Positions 19,324 through 28,370 of a stretch of DNA of 64,000 nt are shown one piece after another (position 1 is the stretch's first letter; the number at the start of each line of letters is the position of its first letter). The stretch is from positions 7,808,501 to 7,872,500 of the forward strand of contig NZ_CP104578.1 of NCBI RefSeq assembly GCF_036826855.1. Direction: 5' to 3'. The stretch is from Streptomyces sp. SJL17-4 (lineage in GTDB: Bacteria > Actinomycetota > Actinomycetes > Streptomycetales > Streptomycetaceae). The position numbers were made by a program, and so were the translations under genes. The notes under the pieces were generated by a model. It was given only the letters and a program-made list of their open reading frames with translations, made no database searches and had not been told where the DNA came from.

Positions 19324-21005
19324 GTGACATCCATACGCGGATGGAAGCGCTGGAGGATCGCCTCGGCGACCCCTTCGACGCGGCCAACCCGGCAGGGTTC
19401 GCGGCCGTCGTGGCCGCTGACGAGCGCGAGGAAGTCCCCGAAGGCGGTGCCGGCGCGCTGGACGAGTTCGGCATCCTCTCCGAGTTCGTGCCGGGCCCGC
19501 TCGGTGGTCGGCTCGAACGCGTCGACCACCTAGTCGAGCTGATGCGTTCGGTCTACCGGCGCGACCCGAGCCTCGGCCTCGGCAACTGCTCCAGCTCGCT
19601 GCTCGGAGCGGTCAACATATGGACCTCGGGATCGCCCGACCAGCGTCGCGAAGCGGCCGAGCTGCTGCTCGCGGGCAAGAAGATCTCCTGTGCGTTCCAC
19701 GAGCTCGCGCACGGCAACGACATCGGATCCATCGAGTTCGCCGCCACGCCCGCGAACGGCAGCCTGTCGCTGAACGGCCGCAAGGAGTCGATCACCAATC
19801 TGGACCGGGCGCACGGGGTGGTGTTCCTCGTCCGCTCCGATCCCGGCGGCGGCCCGCGCTCCTGCTCGCAGCTGTTCGTGCCCGTGGCGGATCTGGACCC
19901 CGACCGCTTCCGCTTCCTTCCGCGATTCCGCTCCGTCGGGATGCGAGGCGTGCGCCTGGGCGGCATCGAGATGCAGGACTGCCCGGTGGACGCGGACGCG
20001 GTCCTCGGCGCCCCGGGCACGGGACTCGAGACGGTGGCCCGCGCCTTCCAGCTGACCCGCACAGCCATGCCCGGCATGAGCACCGCGCTGCTGGACACCT
20101 CACTGCGTGTCACGCTGCACCACGTACGCCGACGGCGGCTCTACGGCCGGGACGTCGCGGCGATTCCCATGGTGCGCACCACACTGGCCAATGCCTTCGC
20201 CGACCAGTTGCTGTGCGAGGCGTTCGCGGCGGTTGCCGCCCGGTCGCTGCACGTGCTGCCGGAGTCCGGCAGCGTGTACGCACCCGCCGTGAAGTACCTC
20301 CTGGCCGGAGTGCTGCTCGACGCGCTGGAGCAGCTCTCGCTGGTGATGGGGGCCGAGTTCTACCGCCGTGACGGTGAACACGCGGTGTTCCAGAAGTTGG
20401 CGCGGGACATCAAGCCGGTCGGATTCGGACACATCGCTCGCGCGGCCTGCCTGTCCGCGATGCTTCCGCAGCTCCCCACGCTCGCACGCCGCTCGTGGTC
20501 CGGCGCCGCACCCGGCCCGGCCGCCCTTTTCGTCTCGGACGCAGGGCTGCCGCCGCTCGACCTGGCCGGGCTGCGGGTCGTCGCAGGCGGGCAGGACAGG
20601 CTCGCCCAGGCCCTCAACGCCGCGCTGGACGAGGATGTCCCGAAGCCGCTGAGGCCGCTGATCGAGACCCATGTGCGGCGCCTCGAATCGCTCGCGGAGT
20701 CGTGTGCCGGCCTCAGGCCCCGGGATCTGTCGATCGCGGCATCGGTCGAGGTGCGCGAGCTCGCGGCCCGGTACACCACGGTGCTCGCCGCCGCCGCGTG
20801 CATCGGCGTGTGGCGGCACGCACCGGCCGGAGACTTCCTGGCGCGCCCGGAGTGGCTCGTCGCCGCCCTGACCCGGCTCACGGGCATCGACGCAGGACGT
20901 CCCGAGGACGTGCCGGCCGAGGTGGAGGGCGCGCTCGTCGAGGAGCTGCTGGACCGCGACGACCGCACGGTGAGCTTCGGGATCTCCGCACGCCAGTACC
21001 GGTGA
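19320..21005 (+). CDS. Acyl-CoA dehydrogenase family protein 2 (divergent partner)
   Basis: The protein has 561 residues, exactly the same length as its upstream neighbour, and shares its layout, e.g. LQLTR versus FQLTRTAMPGMSTALLDTSLRVTLHHVRRRRLYGR and the middle-domain segment ISCAFHELAHGNDIGS. At the catalytic-base region it reads RDIKPVGFGHIARA, with no acidic residue in the expected place. The protein may therefore act as a non-catalytic partner, or use another base, in a heteromeric desaturase with the first enzyme. ATG overlaps the previous stop (ATGA), indicating coupled translation. Confidence 0.8.
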   Translation: MSDIHTRMEALEDRLGDPFDAANPAGFAAVVAADEREEVPEGGAGALDEFGILSEFVPGPLGGRLERVDHLVELMRSVYRRDPSLGLGNCSSSLLGAVNIWTSGSPDQRREAAELLLAGKKISCAFHELAHGNDIGSIEFAATPANGSLSLNGRKESITNLDRAHGVVFLVRSDPGGGPRSCSQLFVPVADLDPDRFRFLPRFRSVGMRGVRLGGIEMQDCPVDADAVLGAPGTGLETVARAFQLTRTAMPGMSTALLDTSLRVTLHHVRRRRLYGRDVAAIPMVRTTLANAFADQLLCEAFAAVAARSLHVLPESGSVYAPAVKYLLAGVLLDALEQLSLVMGAEFYRRDGEHAVFQKLARDIKPVGFGHIARAACLSAMLPQLPTLARRSWSGAAPGPAALFVSDAGLPPLDLAGLRVVAGGQDRLAQALNAALDEDVPKPLRPLIETHVRRLESLAESCAGLRPRDLSIAASVEVRELAARYTTVLAAAACIGVWRHAPAGDFLARPEWLVAALTRLTGIDAGRPEDVPAEVEGALVEELLDRDDRTVSFGISARQYR

Positions 21006-21070
21006 CGGCCCGCGACAGGGCAGGGCAGCCAATCCCTTTCAGTAACGTCCCACACTTGAGGAGCAATCAG

Positions 21071-21352
21071 ATGTCCCACCCCGGATCCGACCCGATCACC
21101 CTCGAAGAACTGGAGAACTGGCTCGTCGCCCGAGTCGGCGAGTACGTGCCCGACCTGGAGGAAGAGGTGGACCCGCACCGGGATCTCGGGGCGTACGGCC
21201 TGGACTCCATCGCGGTCGTGGCCTTCACCGCCGACGTGGAGGACAGGCTGGCGATCCGGGTGGAGCCCACGGCGGTGTGGGACCACCCGACGATCGCCCA
21301 ACTCGCCAAATTCCTGCTGTCGGAGCGTGAGGCGCAGGCGGGAAGGGCCTGA
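21071..21352 (+). CDS. Acyl carrier protein
   Basis: The 93-residue protein shows the carrier motif DLGAYGLDSIAVVAFTADVE; the Ser in LDSI carries the phosphopantetheine arm. It begins at the ATG at 21071 behind GAGGAG. It is encoded directly after the acyl-AMP ligase and the two dehydrogenases, so it most likely holds the activated fatty acid while it is desaturated and handed to the first condensation domain of NRPS1. It needs activation by a phosphopantetheinyl transferase such as the one at 28.4 kb. Confidence 0.92.
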   Translation: MSHPGSDPITLEELENWLVARVGEYVPDLEEEVDPHRDLGAYGLDSIAVVAFTADVEDRLAIRVEPTAVWDHPTIAQLAKFLLSEREAQAGRA

Positions 21353-21364
21353 CGGCACAGCAGC

Positions 21365-21410
21365 TGTCAAATCACTGTCATGGGAAATGACACAAGTTCT
21401 GACAAGCGGC
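21365..21410. promoter_or_regulatory. TGTCA repeats and inverted repeat between ACP and aldehyde dehydrogenase
   Basis: TGTCA occurs at 21365 and 21376, and TGTCAT-GGGAA-ATGACA (21376-21392) is an inverted repeat, with another TGACA half-site just beyond. The pentamer resembles the GTGAC boxes of the two operon promoters but the spacing (11 bp) differs. It may mark an independent promoter for the aldehyde dehydrogenase; low certainty. Confidence 0.35.
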
Positions 21411-21467
21411 CGAGTGCTTGCACGGCCGTGTGTCGTCTTTCATATCCGAGGGAAGGGGCTTACCAGC

Positions 21468-22997
21468 GTGGGTGAGCGGAAGAATGCGACCGGCGAACGG
21501 TTGACCGTGTCGCGTAATCCGGCTGATCTGAAGGATGTCGTCGCGGAGCGGATGCTGAGCGACGCGGACGGCCTGGTCGAGGCAGCGCGTGCCGCCCACG
21601 AAGCACAGAGCGCGTGGGCGTCGTGGCCGGCGCCGCTCCGGGGGCGGGTGGCGCAGAACGTGGGCCGACTCGTCGCCGAGAACAAAGAGGCGTTGGCCGC
21701 GCTGATCACCCGGGAGGTCGGCAAGCCGTACGGCGAGTCCCTGGGAGAGGTGCAGGAGGTCATCGACACCTGCGACTTCTTCCTGGGAGAGGGGCGGCGG
21801 CTGTATGGCCAGACCGTGCCCAGCGAGATGCCGGACAAGCAGCTCTTCACCTACCGCAGACCGCTGGGCACCGCCGCAGTGATCACTGCGGCGAACTTCC
21901 CCGCCGCGGTACCCGCGTGGTATCTCGTACCGGCGCTGCTCTGCGGAAATACGGTGGTGTGGAAGCCGTCGGAGTCCGCGGTCGCCGTCGCTGAGGCGCT
22001 CGCCGCGCTGTTCCGGGCCGGTGGGGTGCCGGAGGACGTGCTGCGCCTGGTGCACGCCGACGGCGAGACCACGTACGCCGGGCTCGAACGGGCCCTGTCC
22101 GAGGGGCTCGTACAGAAGATCGGCTTCACCGGGTCCACGGCGGCCGGCCGCCGGGTGAGCGAGCTGGCGGGGCGGCACCTGCAGTCCCCGTGCCTGGAAC
22201 TCGGCGGCAAGAACCCCCTCGTGGTCGCGGACGACGCCGACCTCGAACTCGCCGTTCAGGGAGCGGTGTTCAGCGGCTTCGCCACCGCGGGGCAGCGCTG
22301 TACCTCACTGGGTACCGTGATCGCCCACCGCGATGTGCACGCCGCGTTCCTCGCCCGCTTCAGCGCGGCCGTGGAGGAGTTGGTCATCGGGGACCCCGGG
22401 CGGGAAGACGTCTTCTACGGACCGCTCATCGGCGAGCGTTACCTGGAGGACTTCCTCCGCTCCCTGGAGCTCATAAAGCCGCACCACAGGCTCTCCGGCT
22501 CCAGTGCCACGGGCCGGATCACCTCCGACAGCCCCCGCAAGGGCTTCGCGGGCGACCCGGATGCCGGAGTGTTCGCGCACCCGACCGTCGTGGCCGGGGT
22601 GCGGCCGGACGACGAGCTGTACCGGACCGAGACCTTCGGGCCGCTCGTGTCGGTCATGTCGTACGACACCTTCGACGAGGCCGTGGCGCTCGCCAACGGA
22701 CACGGATACGGGCTGTCGGCCGCGGTCTACACCGGCTCGGCGCGGACGGCGTTCTCCTTCCGCGAGCGCTGCTCGGCCGGCATGGTCAGCGTGAACAACT
22801 CGACGGTGGGCGCGGAGGCGCATCTGCCGTTCGGGGGCAACGGCCTCTCCGGGAACGGCAGCCGGCAGTCGGGCATCTGGGTCATCGACCAGTTCACCTC
22901 CTGGCAGTCGATGAACTGGGATTACGCGGGAACCCTGCAGCGCGCGCAGATGGACGTCCGGGACATCGACGCGGACTTCGGTTTCCGGCTTTCCTGA
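21468..22997 (+). CDS. NAD(P)-dependent aldehyde dehydrogenase, candidate piperideine-6-carboxylate (aminoadipate semialdehyde) dehydrogenase
   Basis: The 509-residue protein is a complete aldehyde dehydrogenase: TAANFPAAVPAWYLVPALLCGNTVVWKPSE (cofactor fold), GFTGSTAAGRRV, LELGGKNPLVV (general-base Glu), and GQRCTSLGTV with the catalytic Cys. GTG at 21468 behind GGAAGGGG fits the usual length. The substrate is not visible in the sequence. A lysine 6-aminotransferase lies in the NRPS operon, and in beta-lactam producers that enzyme works with a dehydrogenase of this size and type to make 2-aminoadipate. The same pairing is the best hypothesis here. Alternatively it could oxidise a fatty aldehyde, given its position after the lipid genes. 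Confidence 0.75.
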   Translation: MGERKNATGERLTVSRNPADLKDVVAERMLSDADGLVEAARAAHEAQSAWASWPAPLRGRVAQNVGRLVAENKEALAALITREVGKPYGESLGEVQEVIDTCDFFLGEGRRLYGQTVPSEMPDKQLFTYRRPLGTAAVITAANFPAAVPAWYLVPALLCGNTVVWKPSESAVAVAEALAALFRAGGVPEDVLRLVHADGETTYAGLERALSEGLVQKIGFTGSTAAGRRVSELAGRHLQSPCLELGGKNPLVVADDADLELAVQGAVFSGFATAGQRCTSLGTVIAHRDVHAAFLARFSAAVEELVIGDPGREDVFYGPLIGERYLEDFLRSLELIKPHHRLSGSSATGRITSDSPRKGFAGDPDAGVFAHPTVVAGVRPDDELYRTETFGPLVSVMSYDTFDEAVALANGHGYGLSAAVYTGSARTAFSFRERCSAGMVSVNNSTVGAEAHLPFGGNGLSGNGSRQSGIWVIDQFTSWQSMNWDYAGTLQRAQMDVRDIDADFGFRLS

Positions 22998-23012
22998 ACG
23001 CCATACGTGGAC

Positions 23013-23060
23013 AACACTGAGGCACCGCCCGGAGGGCCCTCCCGGCGGTGCCTCAGTGTT
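23013..23060. terminator. Strong bidirectional hairpin terminator
   Basis: AACACTGAGGCACCGCC and GGCGGTGCCTCAGTGTT form a 17-bp perfect stem around a GC-rich loop between the convergent aldehyde dehydrogenase and DUF4097 genes. It closes the lipid-starter block. Confidence 0.85.
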
Positions 23061-23068
23061 GACCGTTG

Positions 23069-23890
23069 TCAGTCGTTGCCTACCGTCACGTCGCCGATCT
23101 CCGTGCGGGCCTCTACTGCCGTACCGGAGGAGGCCACCTCCACCTCCACCTTCCGGTCGCCGATCTCCGTCAGGGCGTTCACCGCGAACGGGCCCGCACC
23201 CGACGGGAGAAACAGCTCCACATCGCCCATCTTGGTGACGGCCTTCAGCTTCTTGAACGGCTCGATATCTTCGACACGGATGTCACCCAACCTGGACGTG
23301 GCCTCGGCGGTGTCGAAGTCGACATCCTTGAGCGTGACGGCACCGGTCTCGCTGGCTGCGACGATCCGGTCGCCGATCACATGCTCGACGTGGACACTGC
23401 CGATTCGCGTGCGTCCCTCCACCGAGGCCCGGACGCCCGTCACGGACACGTCACCGAGCCGCGTGCTGACCTTGACCCGGGTGCCTGCCTGCACCGTCAG
23501 GGTGTAGTCCGACGCACATTTGCCCATGCCGTCTCCGCAGGTGGCGGTGATGCGCAGGGTGTCACCGGTTTGCTCGATCTTCTCGTCGGGAGAGCGTAGC
23601 GACTTCGTCAGCTCCTTGTGCAGCTCCGTCTTCGCTCCCTGCCCGGCCACGTCGATCCGGACGTCGCCGCTGTCGATCGTGACCTCCACGGCCCGCACCG
23701 CATCGCCGATCGCCGCGGTTCCGGAATCGGTCCGGGTGACCAGGAACAGCAGCAGGTACCACGCAGCCCCGCCGACGAGCACGACGCTGGTCAGGATGGC
23801 GAGGAGGCGGACGGCGCGCCGCAGGACGGAGCGCCGGGGCGAGCCCCCGGACTGCGGCGCCGAAGCCCTCGAATCGATGGTCTGGTGCAT
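23069..23890 (-). CDS. DUF4097-type membrane-anchored protein
   Basis: The 273-residue protein has a basic N-terminus, one membrane segment (LLAILTSVVLVGGAAWYLLLFLV, residues about 30-52) and an extracytoplasmic beta-repeat region. The repeats are VKVSTRLGDVSV, GRTRIGSVHV, ATSRLGDIRV, AVTKMGDVEL, ALTEIGDRKV and ARTEIGDVTV, the xxTxxGDVxV pattern of DUF4097. It is the third gene of a kinase/response-regulator operon (22 bp after the regulator stop), so it may be an output or accessory of that envelope-sensing system. It is not a lipoprotein, unlike the related protein at 13.7 kb. Confidence 0.82.
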   Translation of the reverse strand: MHQTIDSRASAPQSGGSPRRSVLRRAVRLLAILTSVVLVGGAAWYLLLFLVTRTDSGTAAIGDAVRAVEVTIDSGDVRIDVAGQGAKTELHKELTKSLRSPDEKIEQTGDTLRITATCGDGMGKCASDYTLTVQAGTRVKVSTRLGDVSVTGVRASVEGRTRIGSVHVEHVIGDRIVAASETGAVTLKDVDFDTAEATSRLGDIRVEDIEPFKKLKAVTKMGDVELFLPSGAGPFAVNALTEIGDRKVEVEVASSGTAVEARTEIGDVTVGND

Positions 23891-23912
23891 TTCTTACTCC
23901 CGTGTCCGGTGG

Positions 23913-24590
23913 TCAGCGCGGTTCGAGGGGATGGTCGGTTGACGGGGAGCTGAGGTACTGCAGGACGGCAAGGACGCGGCGGTTCCCCTGGTCGTCGGGG
24001 AGCAGGTCGAGCTTGGTGAAGATGGAACGGATGTGCTTCTCGACGGAGCGTTCGGTGATGAACAGGCGTTCCGCGAGCCCGCCGTTGCTCAGCCCCTCGG
24101 CCATCAGGGCGAGCACCTCCCGCTCACGCGCGGTGAGCGGTGCGAGACGGTCCTGCTTCTGATTGCCGGCGAAGATCTGGCTGATCACCTCGGCGTCGAG
24201 GGCGGTGCCACCCTCCGCGACGCGGTGCAGGGTAGCCACGAACTCGTCCACGTCTGCGACGCGGTCCTTGAGCAGGTAGCCGAGCCCCAGGCTGCCGTGC
24301 GCGAGGAGCTTGGAGGCGTAGCGGGCCTCCACGTACTGGGAAAGGACCAGGACGGGTTGGGTCGGGTCCGTGGCACGGATCGACAGAGCAGCGCGCAGCC
24401 CTTCGTCCGTGTGCGTGGGAGGCATTCGTACATCCACCAGGCACAGGTCGGGGGCCAGGTCGGCAACCAGCGTGAGCAGTTCGTCGCCGTCTCCGGCCTG
24501 CCCCACGACGTCGATGTCCTCGTCCATGAGCAGCTTGACGAGGCCGGTCCGCAGCAGGACGGAGTCTTCGGCGATCACGACGCGCAACAT
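23913..24590 (-). CDS. LuxR/NarL-family response regulator
   Basis: The 225-residue protein has a receiver domain (VVIAEDSVLLRTGL with acidic pocket, phosphoacceptor Asp in LCLVDVRMPP near residue 53, conserved Lys in YLLKDRV). A C-terminal NarL helix-turn-helix follows (LTAREREVLALMAEGLSNGGLAERLFITERSVEKHI). The start is 5 bp after the kinase stop, so the two form a standard pair. It probably controls its own operon and the divergent MMPL transporter. Whether it also controls the lipopeptide genes cannot be told from the sequence. Confidence 0.92.
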   Translation of the reverse strand: MLRVVIAEDSVLLRTGLVKLLMDEDIDVVGQAGDGDELLTLVADLAPDLCLVDVRMPPTHTDEGLRAALSIRATDPTQPVLVLSQYVEARYASKLLAHGSLGLGYLLKDRVADVDEFVATLHRVAEGGTALDAEVISQIFAGNQKQDRLAPLTAREREVLALMAEGLSNGGLAERLFITERSVEKHIRSIFTKLDLLPDDQGNRRVLAVLQYLSSPSTDHPLEPR

Positions 24591-24595
24591 GTCTG

Positions 24596-25870
24596 CTAAG
24601 CCCTCCAGGGCAGTGTGACGTCGACGACGGTGGGCCCGCCGACGGGGCTGGAGAGCGTGAGATGCCCGTCGACCGCCCGGACCCGGTCCCGCAGCCCGCT
24701 GATGCCCGACCCCCGGGCAGGGTCGGCGCCGCCGATACCGTCGTCGGTGACAGTGAGCCGCAACAGGTTCTCATCGCGCAGGACGGCGACTGCAGCCCGG
24801 TCGGCCGCGGCGTGCTTGGCGATGTTGGTGAGCAGCTCGGAGACAACGTAGTAGGCGACCGCTTCGGCCCGCGGGCTGGGGCGCTGCGGAAGCTGCACGG
24901 ACAGGTCGACGCGGATCGGGCAGCGGGCCGCGATCGTGATCAGGGCCGGCTCGATGCCCTGCTCGGTGAGGATGGCCGGGTGCAGGCCGCGCGTGACATC
25001 CCGCAGCTCCTGCATGGCGGCCTTCGCCTCCTCGTGCGCGGCGATCACCAACGCCTGCGCACTGTCCGGATCCCGTGCGAAGCGTGACTTGGCGCGGCCC
25101 AGACTCATGGCGACCGAGAGCAGCCGCTGCTGTGCTCCGTCGTGCAGGTCGCGCTCGATGCGCTGCCGTTCCAGCTCAGCGGCGTCCACCATCCGCGAGC
25201 GGCTGTCCTCCAGGTCCATCATCCGGCGTACGAGGTGGTCGACGCGGTTGGCGCCGAGCATCCGGGCGACCACGGCGGACTCGGTACGGGCCAGCGGGCC
25301 GCCGAGCCACAGGCCGGCGGAGAGCAGTGCCAGGCCGACGACGCCGCCGGCCACCGCCCCGGGCATGCTTCCTACGTCCAGGCCCAGCAGCGAGGAGCCA
25401 TCCGGAAGGAAGGGGCCGATGAAGGGCAACAGGGCGAGCAGCAGGCCCGCCGCGAGCACCATCATCACCAGTCCACCCGCGCCGAGCCCCCACAGCGTCA
25501 TGACCGCGGTGAAGCCCAGCTCGCGCCAGGCGCGTCGGCCGAAGAGCCGCTCCAGGCGGTCCTTCCAGCCCTTGCCGGGGTTCGCGACGGGCATGTCGAT
25601 GGCGAAACCACGCAGGACGTCGAGCCGTTCACGGTCGAGCCGGGCGATCCAGGCCGCCAGCTTCATGGCCAGGGGCACCAGCGGCAGCCCCACCAGGAGC
25701 AGCGGGGTCAGGCCCACACCGAGCGTGAACAGCACGATGGGGATCACGTACAGCGGCGACATCGCGAGCGTGGTCAGCAACTGCAACAGGTCGTTGCGTG
25801 TGTCCTTCGAGAGCAGGCCCCGTGCCAGGCGGTACAGGGCGACTCGAACGCGCGGTGGTCTCAGCCGCAT
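24596..25870 (-). CDS. Sensor histidine kinase (HisKA_3 type)
   Basis: The 424-residue protein has an N-terminal membrane sensor region with about four hydrophobic segments (e.g. LLLVGLPLVPLAMKLAAWIA and LVMMVLAAGLLLALLPFIG), which resembles the actinobacterial 'putative sensor' domain. ELERQRIERDLHDGAQQRLL follows near residue 235, where the His in DLHDG is phosphorylated. The ATPase domain (SELLTNIAKHAAAD, DDGIGGADPARGSGISGLRDRV) completes it. It partners the response regulator downstream. The divergent gene encodes an MMPL transporter, an arrangement typical of drug- or envelope-stress-responsive efflux. Confidence 0.92.
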   Translation of the reverse strand: MRLRPPRVRVALYRLARGLLSKDTRNDLLQLLTTLAMSPLYVIPIVLFTLGVGLTPLLLVGLPLVPLAMKLAAWIARLDRERLDVLRGFAIDMPVANPGKGWKDRLERLFGRRAWRELGFTAVMTLWGLGAGGLVMMVLAAGLLLALLPFIGPFLPDGSSLLGLDVGSMPGAVAGGVVGLALLSAGLWLGGPLARTESAVVARMLGANRVDHLVRRMMDLEDSRSRMVDAAELERQRIERDLHDGAQQRLLSVAMSLGRAKSRFARDPDSAQALVIAAHEEAKAAMQELRDVTRGLHPAILTEQGIEPALITIAARCPIRVDLSVQLPQRPSPRAEAVAYYVVSELLTNIAKHAAADRAAVAVLRDENLLRLTVTDDGIGGADPARGSGISGLRDRVRAVDGHLTLSSPVGGPTVVDVTLPWRA

Positions 25871-25952
25871 GGCGCCCTCCGGTTCAGATCGACTAACAGG
25901 ATCTTAGGCACGGGAGCTGGGCCGCTCCGAGCGTGCAGGCGTGTCCTTTTCC

Positions 25953-25970
25953 GGTAGTGGCAGCACTACC
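25953..25970. promoter_or_regulatory. Inverted repeat between kinase operon and MMPL gene
   Basis: GGTAGTG-GCAG-CACTACC, 7-bp perfect arms, lies in the 183-bp divergent gap (25871-26053). It is a plausible binding site for the LuxR-type regulator, acting on both directions. No experimental link. Confidence 0.5.
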
Positions 25971-26053
25971 TGCCCACGGGTGGCTGCACGCCCGACAGTG
26001 GCAGGGGCCGCTGCGTAGCGTCATGGCGTACCCCTTGACGAGGAGCTTTGACG

Positions 26054-28279
26054 ATGTCAGTCAGCGAACAGAAGGACACCGCGCACAAGCGCCCCGGAAC
26101 CTCGGGGGCACCGCCCCCACGCGGCTTTGTGGAGCGCACGGCCGCTTGGAGCATGGAGCACCGCAAGAGCACCATCCTGCTGTGGGTCGTGGCGGTGGTC
26201 CTGGCGTACGCGGCAAGCCTGGTCACAGGTGTCCAGGCCCAGGAAGACGCCGACAACCTGACCGGGCAGTCAGCGGTCGCAGAGCGGATGCTGGACGGCG
26301 CCGACTTCGCCGACGACGGAGTCGAGAGGGTGCTGATCCAGGCCCGCAGCGGCAAGCTGTCGGCAGGGACGGCCGAGACCGTGGTCGAATCCCTGCGCGA
26401 GCGGTACGACGCAGTGGACGAGGTCACCCGGGTCGGCGACCCCATCCCCTCGAAGGACGGGCGCAGCGTCCTGCTGCCGGTCACCCTCGAACTGGGCAGC
26501 GGCGACGAGAAGAAGAAGCCCAAGAGCGTGGTCGGCCCCATGCTGGAGGCGACCGCGGCCGAGCAGGCGGCCCATGCCGATCTGCGCGTCGAGCAGCTCG
26601 GAAAGGGCTCCGTCACCAAGGAGTTGAGCACGCGGCTTGGAGCCGACTTCCAGCGGGCGGAGTTCATCAGTGTGCCGCTGACGCTGGTGATCCTCCTGGT
26701 GGCCTTCGGCGCACTGCTCGCCGCGGGACTTCCGGTACTGCTCGGCATCACCTCGGTGGTCTTCGCGTTCGGCCTGGCCGGAGTCACGTCGCTGTTGGTC
26801 CCGGTGAACGAGAACCAGGCCAGTCTGATCCTGCTGATGGGTCTTGCGGTCGGGGTCGACTACTCGCTCTTCTACATCCGGCGCCGGCGCGAGGAGCGGG
26901 CGCTCGGCGCGTCCCCGGACGCGGCGTTGCGCATCGCGGCGGCCACCTCGGGGCGGGCCGTCCTGGTGTCCGGTCTGACCGTGGCGATTGCCATGGCCGG
27001 CATGTTCCTCTCCGGCAGCATGCTCTTCTCCTCGCTGGCCCTTGGCACCGTCCTGGTGGTCCTGGTGGCCGTGCTCGGCTCCCTGACGGTACTTCCGGCC
27101 GCGCTTGCGGGCCTCGGCGACAAGATCGACCGGCCCAGGATCCCGCTTCTGTGGCGGCGCACCGCCGATGTGGGCAAGGAGAGCAAGCTGTGGGCCGCCG
27201 TGCTGCGTCCCGTCCTGAAGGCGCCGGGTGTAAGCCTGGTCATCGGCCTGGTGGCGATGCTGGCGCTGGCCGCGCCCGCGCTCGGCATGAAGCTGAAGAT
27301 GCCCGGTGACGACGATCTGCCCCGCTCCTACGCGATCATGAAGACGTACGACCGGGTGGTCGAGGCCTTCCCGAGCGAGGGCACGTCCCACGACGTGGTC
27401 GTCGAGGCCGACAAGGCCAGCTCCGGCGAGGTGGCCCGGGTGCTGACCGGGCTGCACGAGAAGGCGATGGCGACCGGCAGGTTCGCCGATTCCGAGAAGC
27501 CGGACCTCGCTGTGTCCGAGGACGGAAGGGTGTCCCGGCTCGAACTGCACGTGGGCGGTGACGCGGGTGGCGCCGAGGCCAAGGAGACGCTGACGCTGCT
27601 GCGCTCGCAGCTGGCGCCGGAGGCCTTGGAGGACGCCGAGGTCGACAAGTGGGCCGTCGGCGGGGAAACGGCCTTCTCGACGGACTTCTCCCAGACGCTG
27701 GAGGACCGGCTGCCCATGGTGATCGGGTTCGTCACCCTGCTCTGCCTGGGGATCATGCTGCTCGCGTTCCGCTCGGTGGCGCTTGCGCTCCTGACCGGCG
27801 TGCTCAACATCCTCTCGGTCGCGGCCGCGTACGGTGTACTTGTTCTCGTCTTCCAGTACGAGTGGGCTGAAAATCTCCTGGGCTTTGACTCAAATGGAGC
27901 GGTCGTTTCCTGGCTGCCGCTTATCCTGTTTGTTGTTCTGTACGGCCTGTCGATGGACTATCACGTCTTCGTTCTGAGCCGGATTCGCGAGGGCGTAAAG
28001 CTGGGGGGCTCCACACATGCGGCGGTCAGGCACGGGATTCTCACCTCCGCCGGCGTGGTCAGCACAGCTGCAGTGATCATGGTCGCGGTGTTCGCGGTGT
28101 TCGCGACGCTGTCGACCCTTGAGATGAAGCAGCTGGGCGTGGGACTGGCCGTAGCCATCCTCCTCGACGCCACTGTGATCCGCGGTGTGTTGCTGCCTGC
28201 CGCGCTGACACTGCTGGGCTCACGGGCATGGCACGAGCCGCGGTCGATGCGCAGGATTCCGGCTCTCTCCCACGACTGA
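26054..28279 (+). CDS. MMPL-family RND transporter
   Basis: The 741-residue protein has the two-repeat MMPL layout. A first helix (STILLWVVAVVLAYAASLV) precedes a large extracytoplasmic loop (DADNLTGQSAVAERML), then helices 2-6 with the conserved GVDYSLFYIRRRREE segment. A second loop is followed by helices 8-12 with GLSMDYHVFVLSRIREG. The paired GxDY(S/H)xF motifs carry the proton-relay Asp residues. ATG at 26054 lies behind GAGGAGC. MMPL pumps export lipids or hydrophobic drugs, so export of, or immunity to, the lipopeptide is possible. Codons between about 27840 and 28000 are unusually T-rich for this genome. Confidence 0.9.
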   Translation: MSVSEQKDTAHKRPGTSGAPPPRGFVERTAAWSMEHRKSTILLWVVAVVLAYAASLVTGVQAQEDADNLTGQSAVAERMLDGADFADDGVERVLIQARSGKLSAGTAETVVESLRERYDAVDEVTRVGDPIPSKDGRSVLLPVTLELGSGDEKKKPKSVVGPMLEATAAEQAAHADLRVEQLGKGSVTKELSTRLGADFQRAEFISVPLTLVILLVAFGALLAAGLPVLLGITSVVFAFGLAGVTSLLVPVNENQASLILLMGLAVGVDYSLFYIRRRREERALGASPDAALRIAAATSGRAVLVSGLTVAIAMAGMFLSGSMLFSSLALGTVLVVLVAVLGSLTVLPAALAGLGDKIDRPRIPLLWRRTADVGKESKLWAAVLRPVLKAPGVSLVIGLVAMLALAAPALGMKLKMPGDDDLPRSYAIMKTYDRVVEAFPSEGTSHDVVVEADKASSGEVARVLTGLHEKAMATGRFADSEKPDLAVSEDGRVSRLELHVGGDAGGAEAKETLTLLRSQLAPEALEDAEVDKWAVGGETAFSTDFSQTLEDRLPMVIGFVTLLCLGIMLLAFRSVALALLTGVLNILSVAAAYGVLVLVFQYEWAENLLGFDSNGAVVSWLPLILFVVLYGLSMDYHVFVLSRIREGVKLGGSTHAAVRHGILTSAGVVSTAAVIMVAVFAVFATLSTLEMKQLGVGLAVAILLDATVIRGVLLPAALTLLGSRAWHEPRSMRRIPALSHD

Positions 28280-28370
28280 TCGGATTTCCGAGGGAGGGAG
28301 GAGGCCCGGGCAGCCCTTGCCCGGACCTCCCCCCCAACCCGGCGGCCAGCGAACCAAGGAGATTAGGTAT

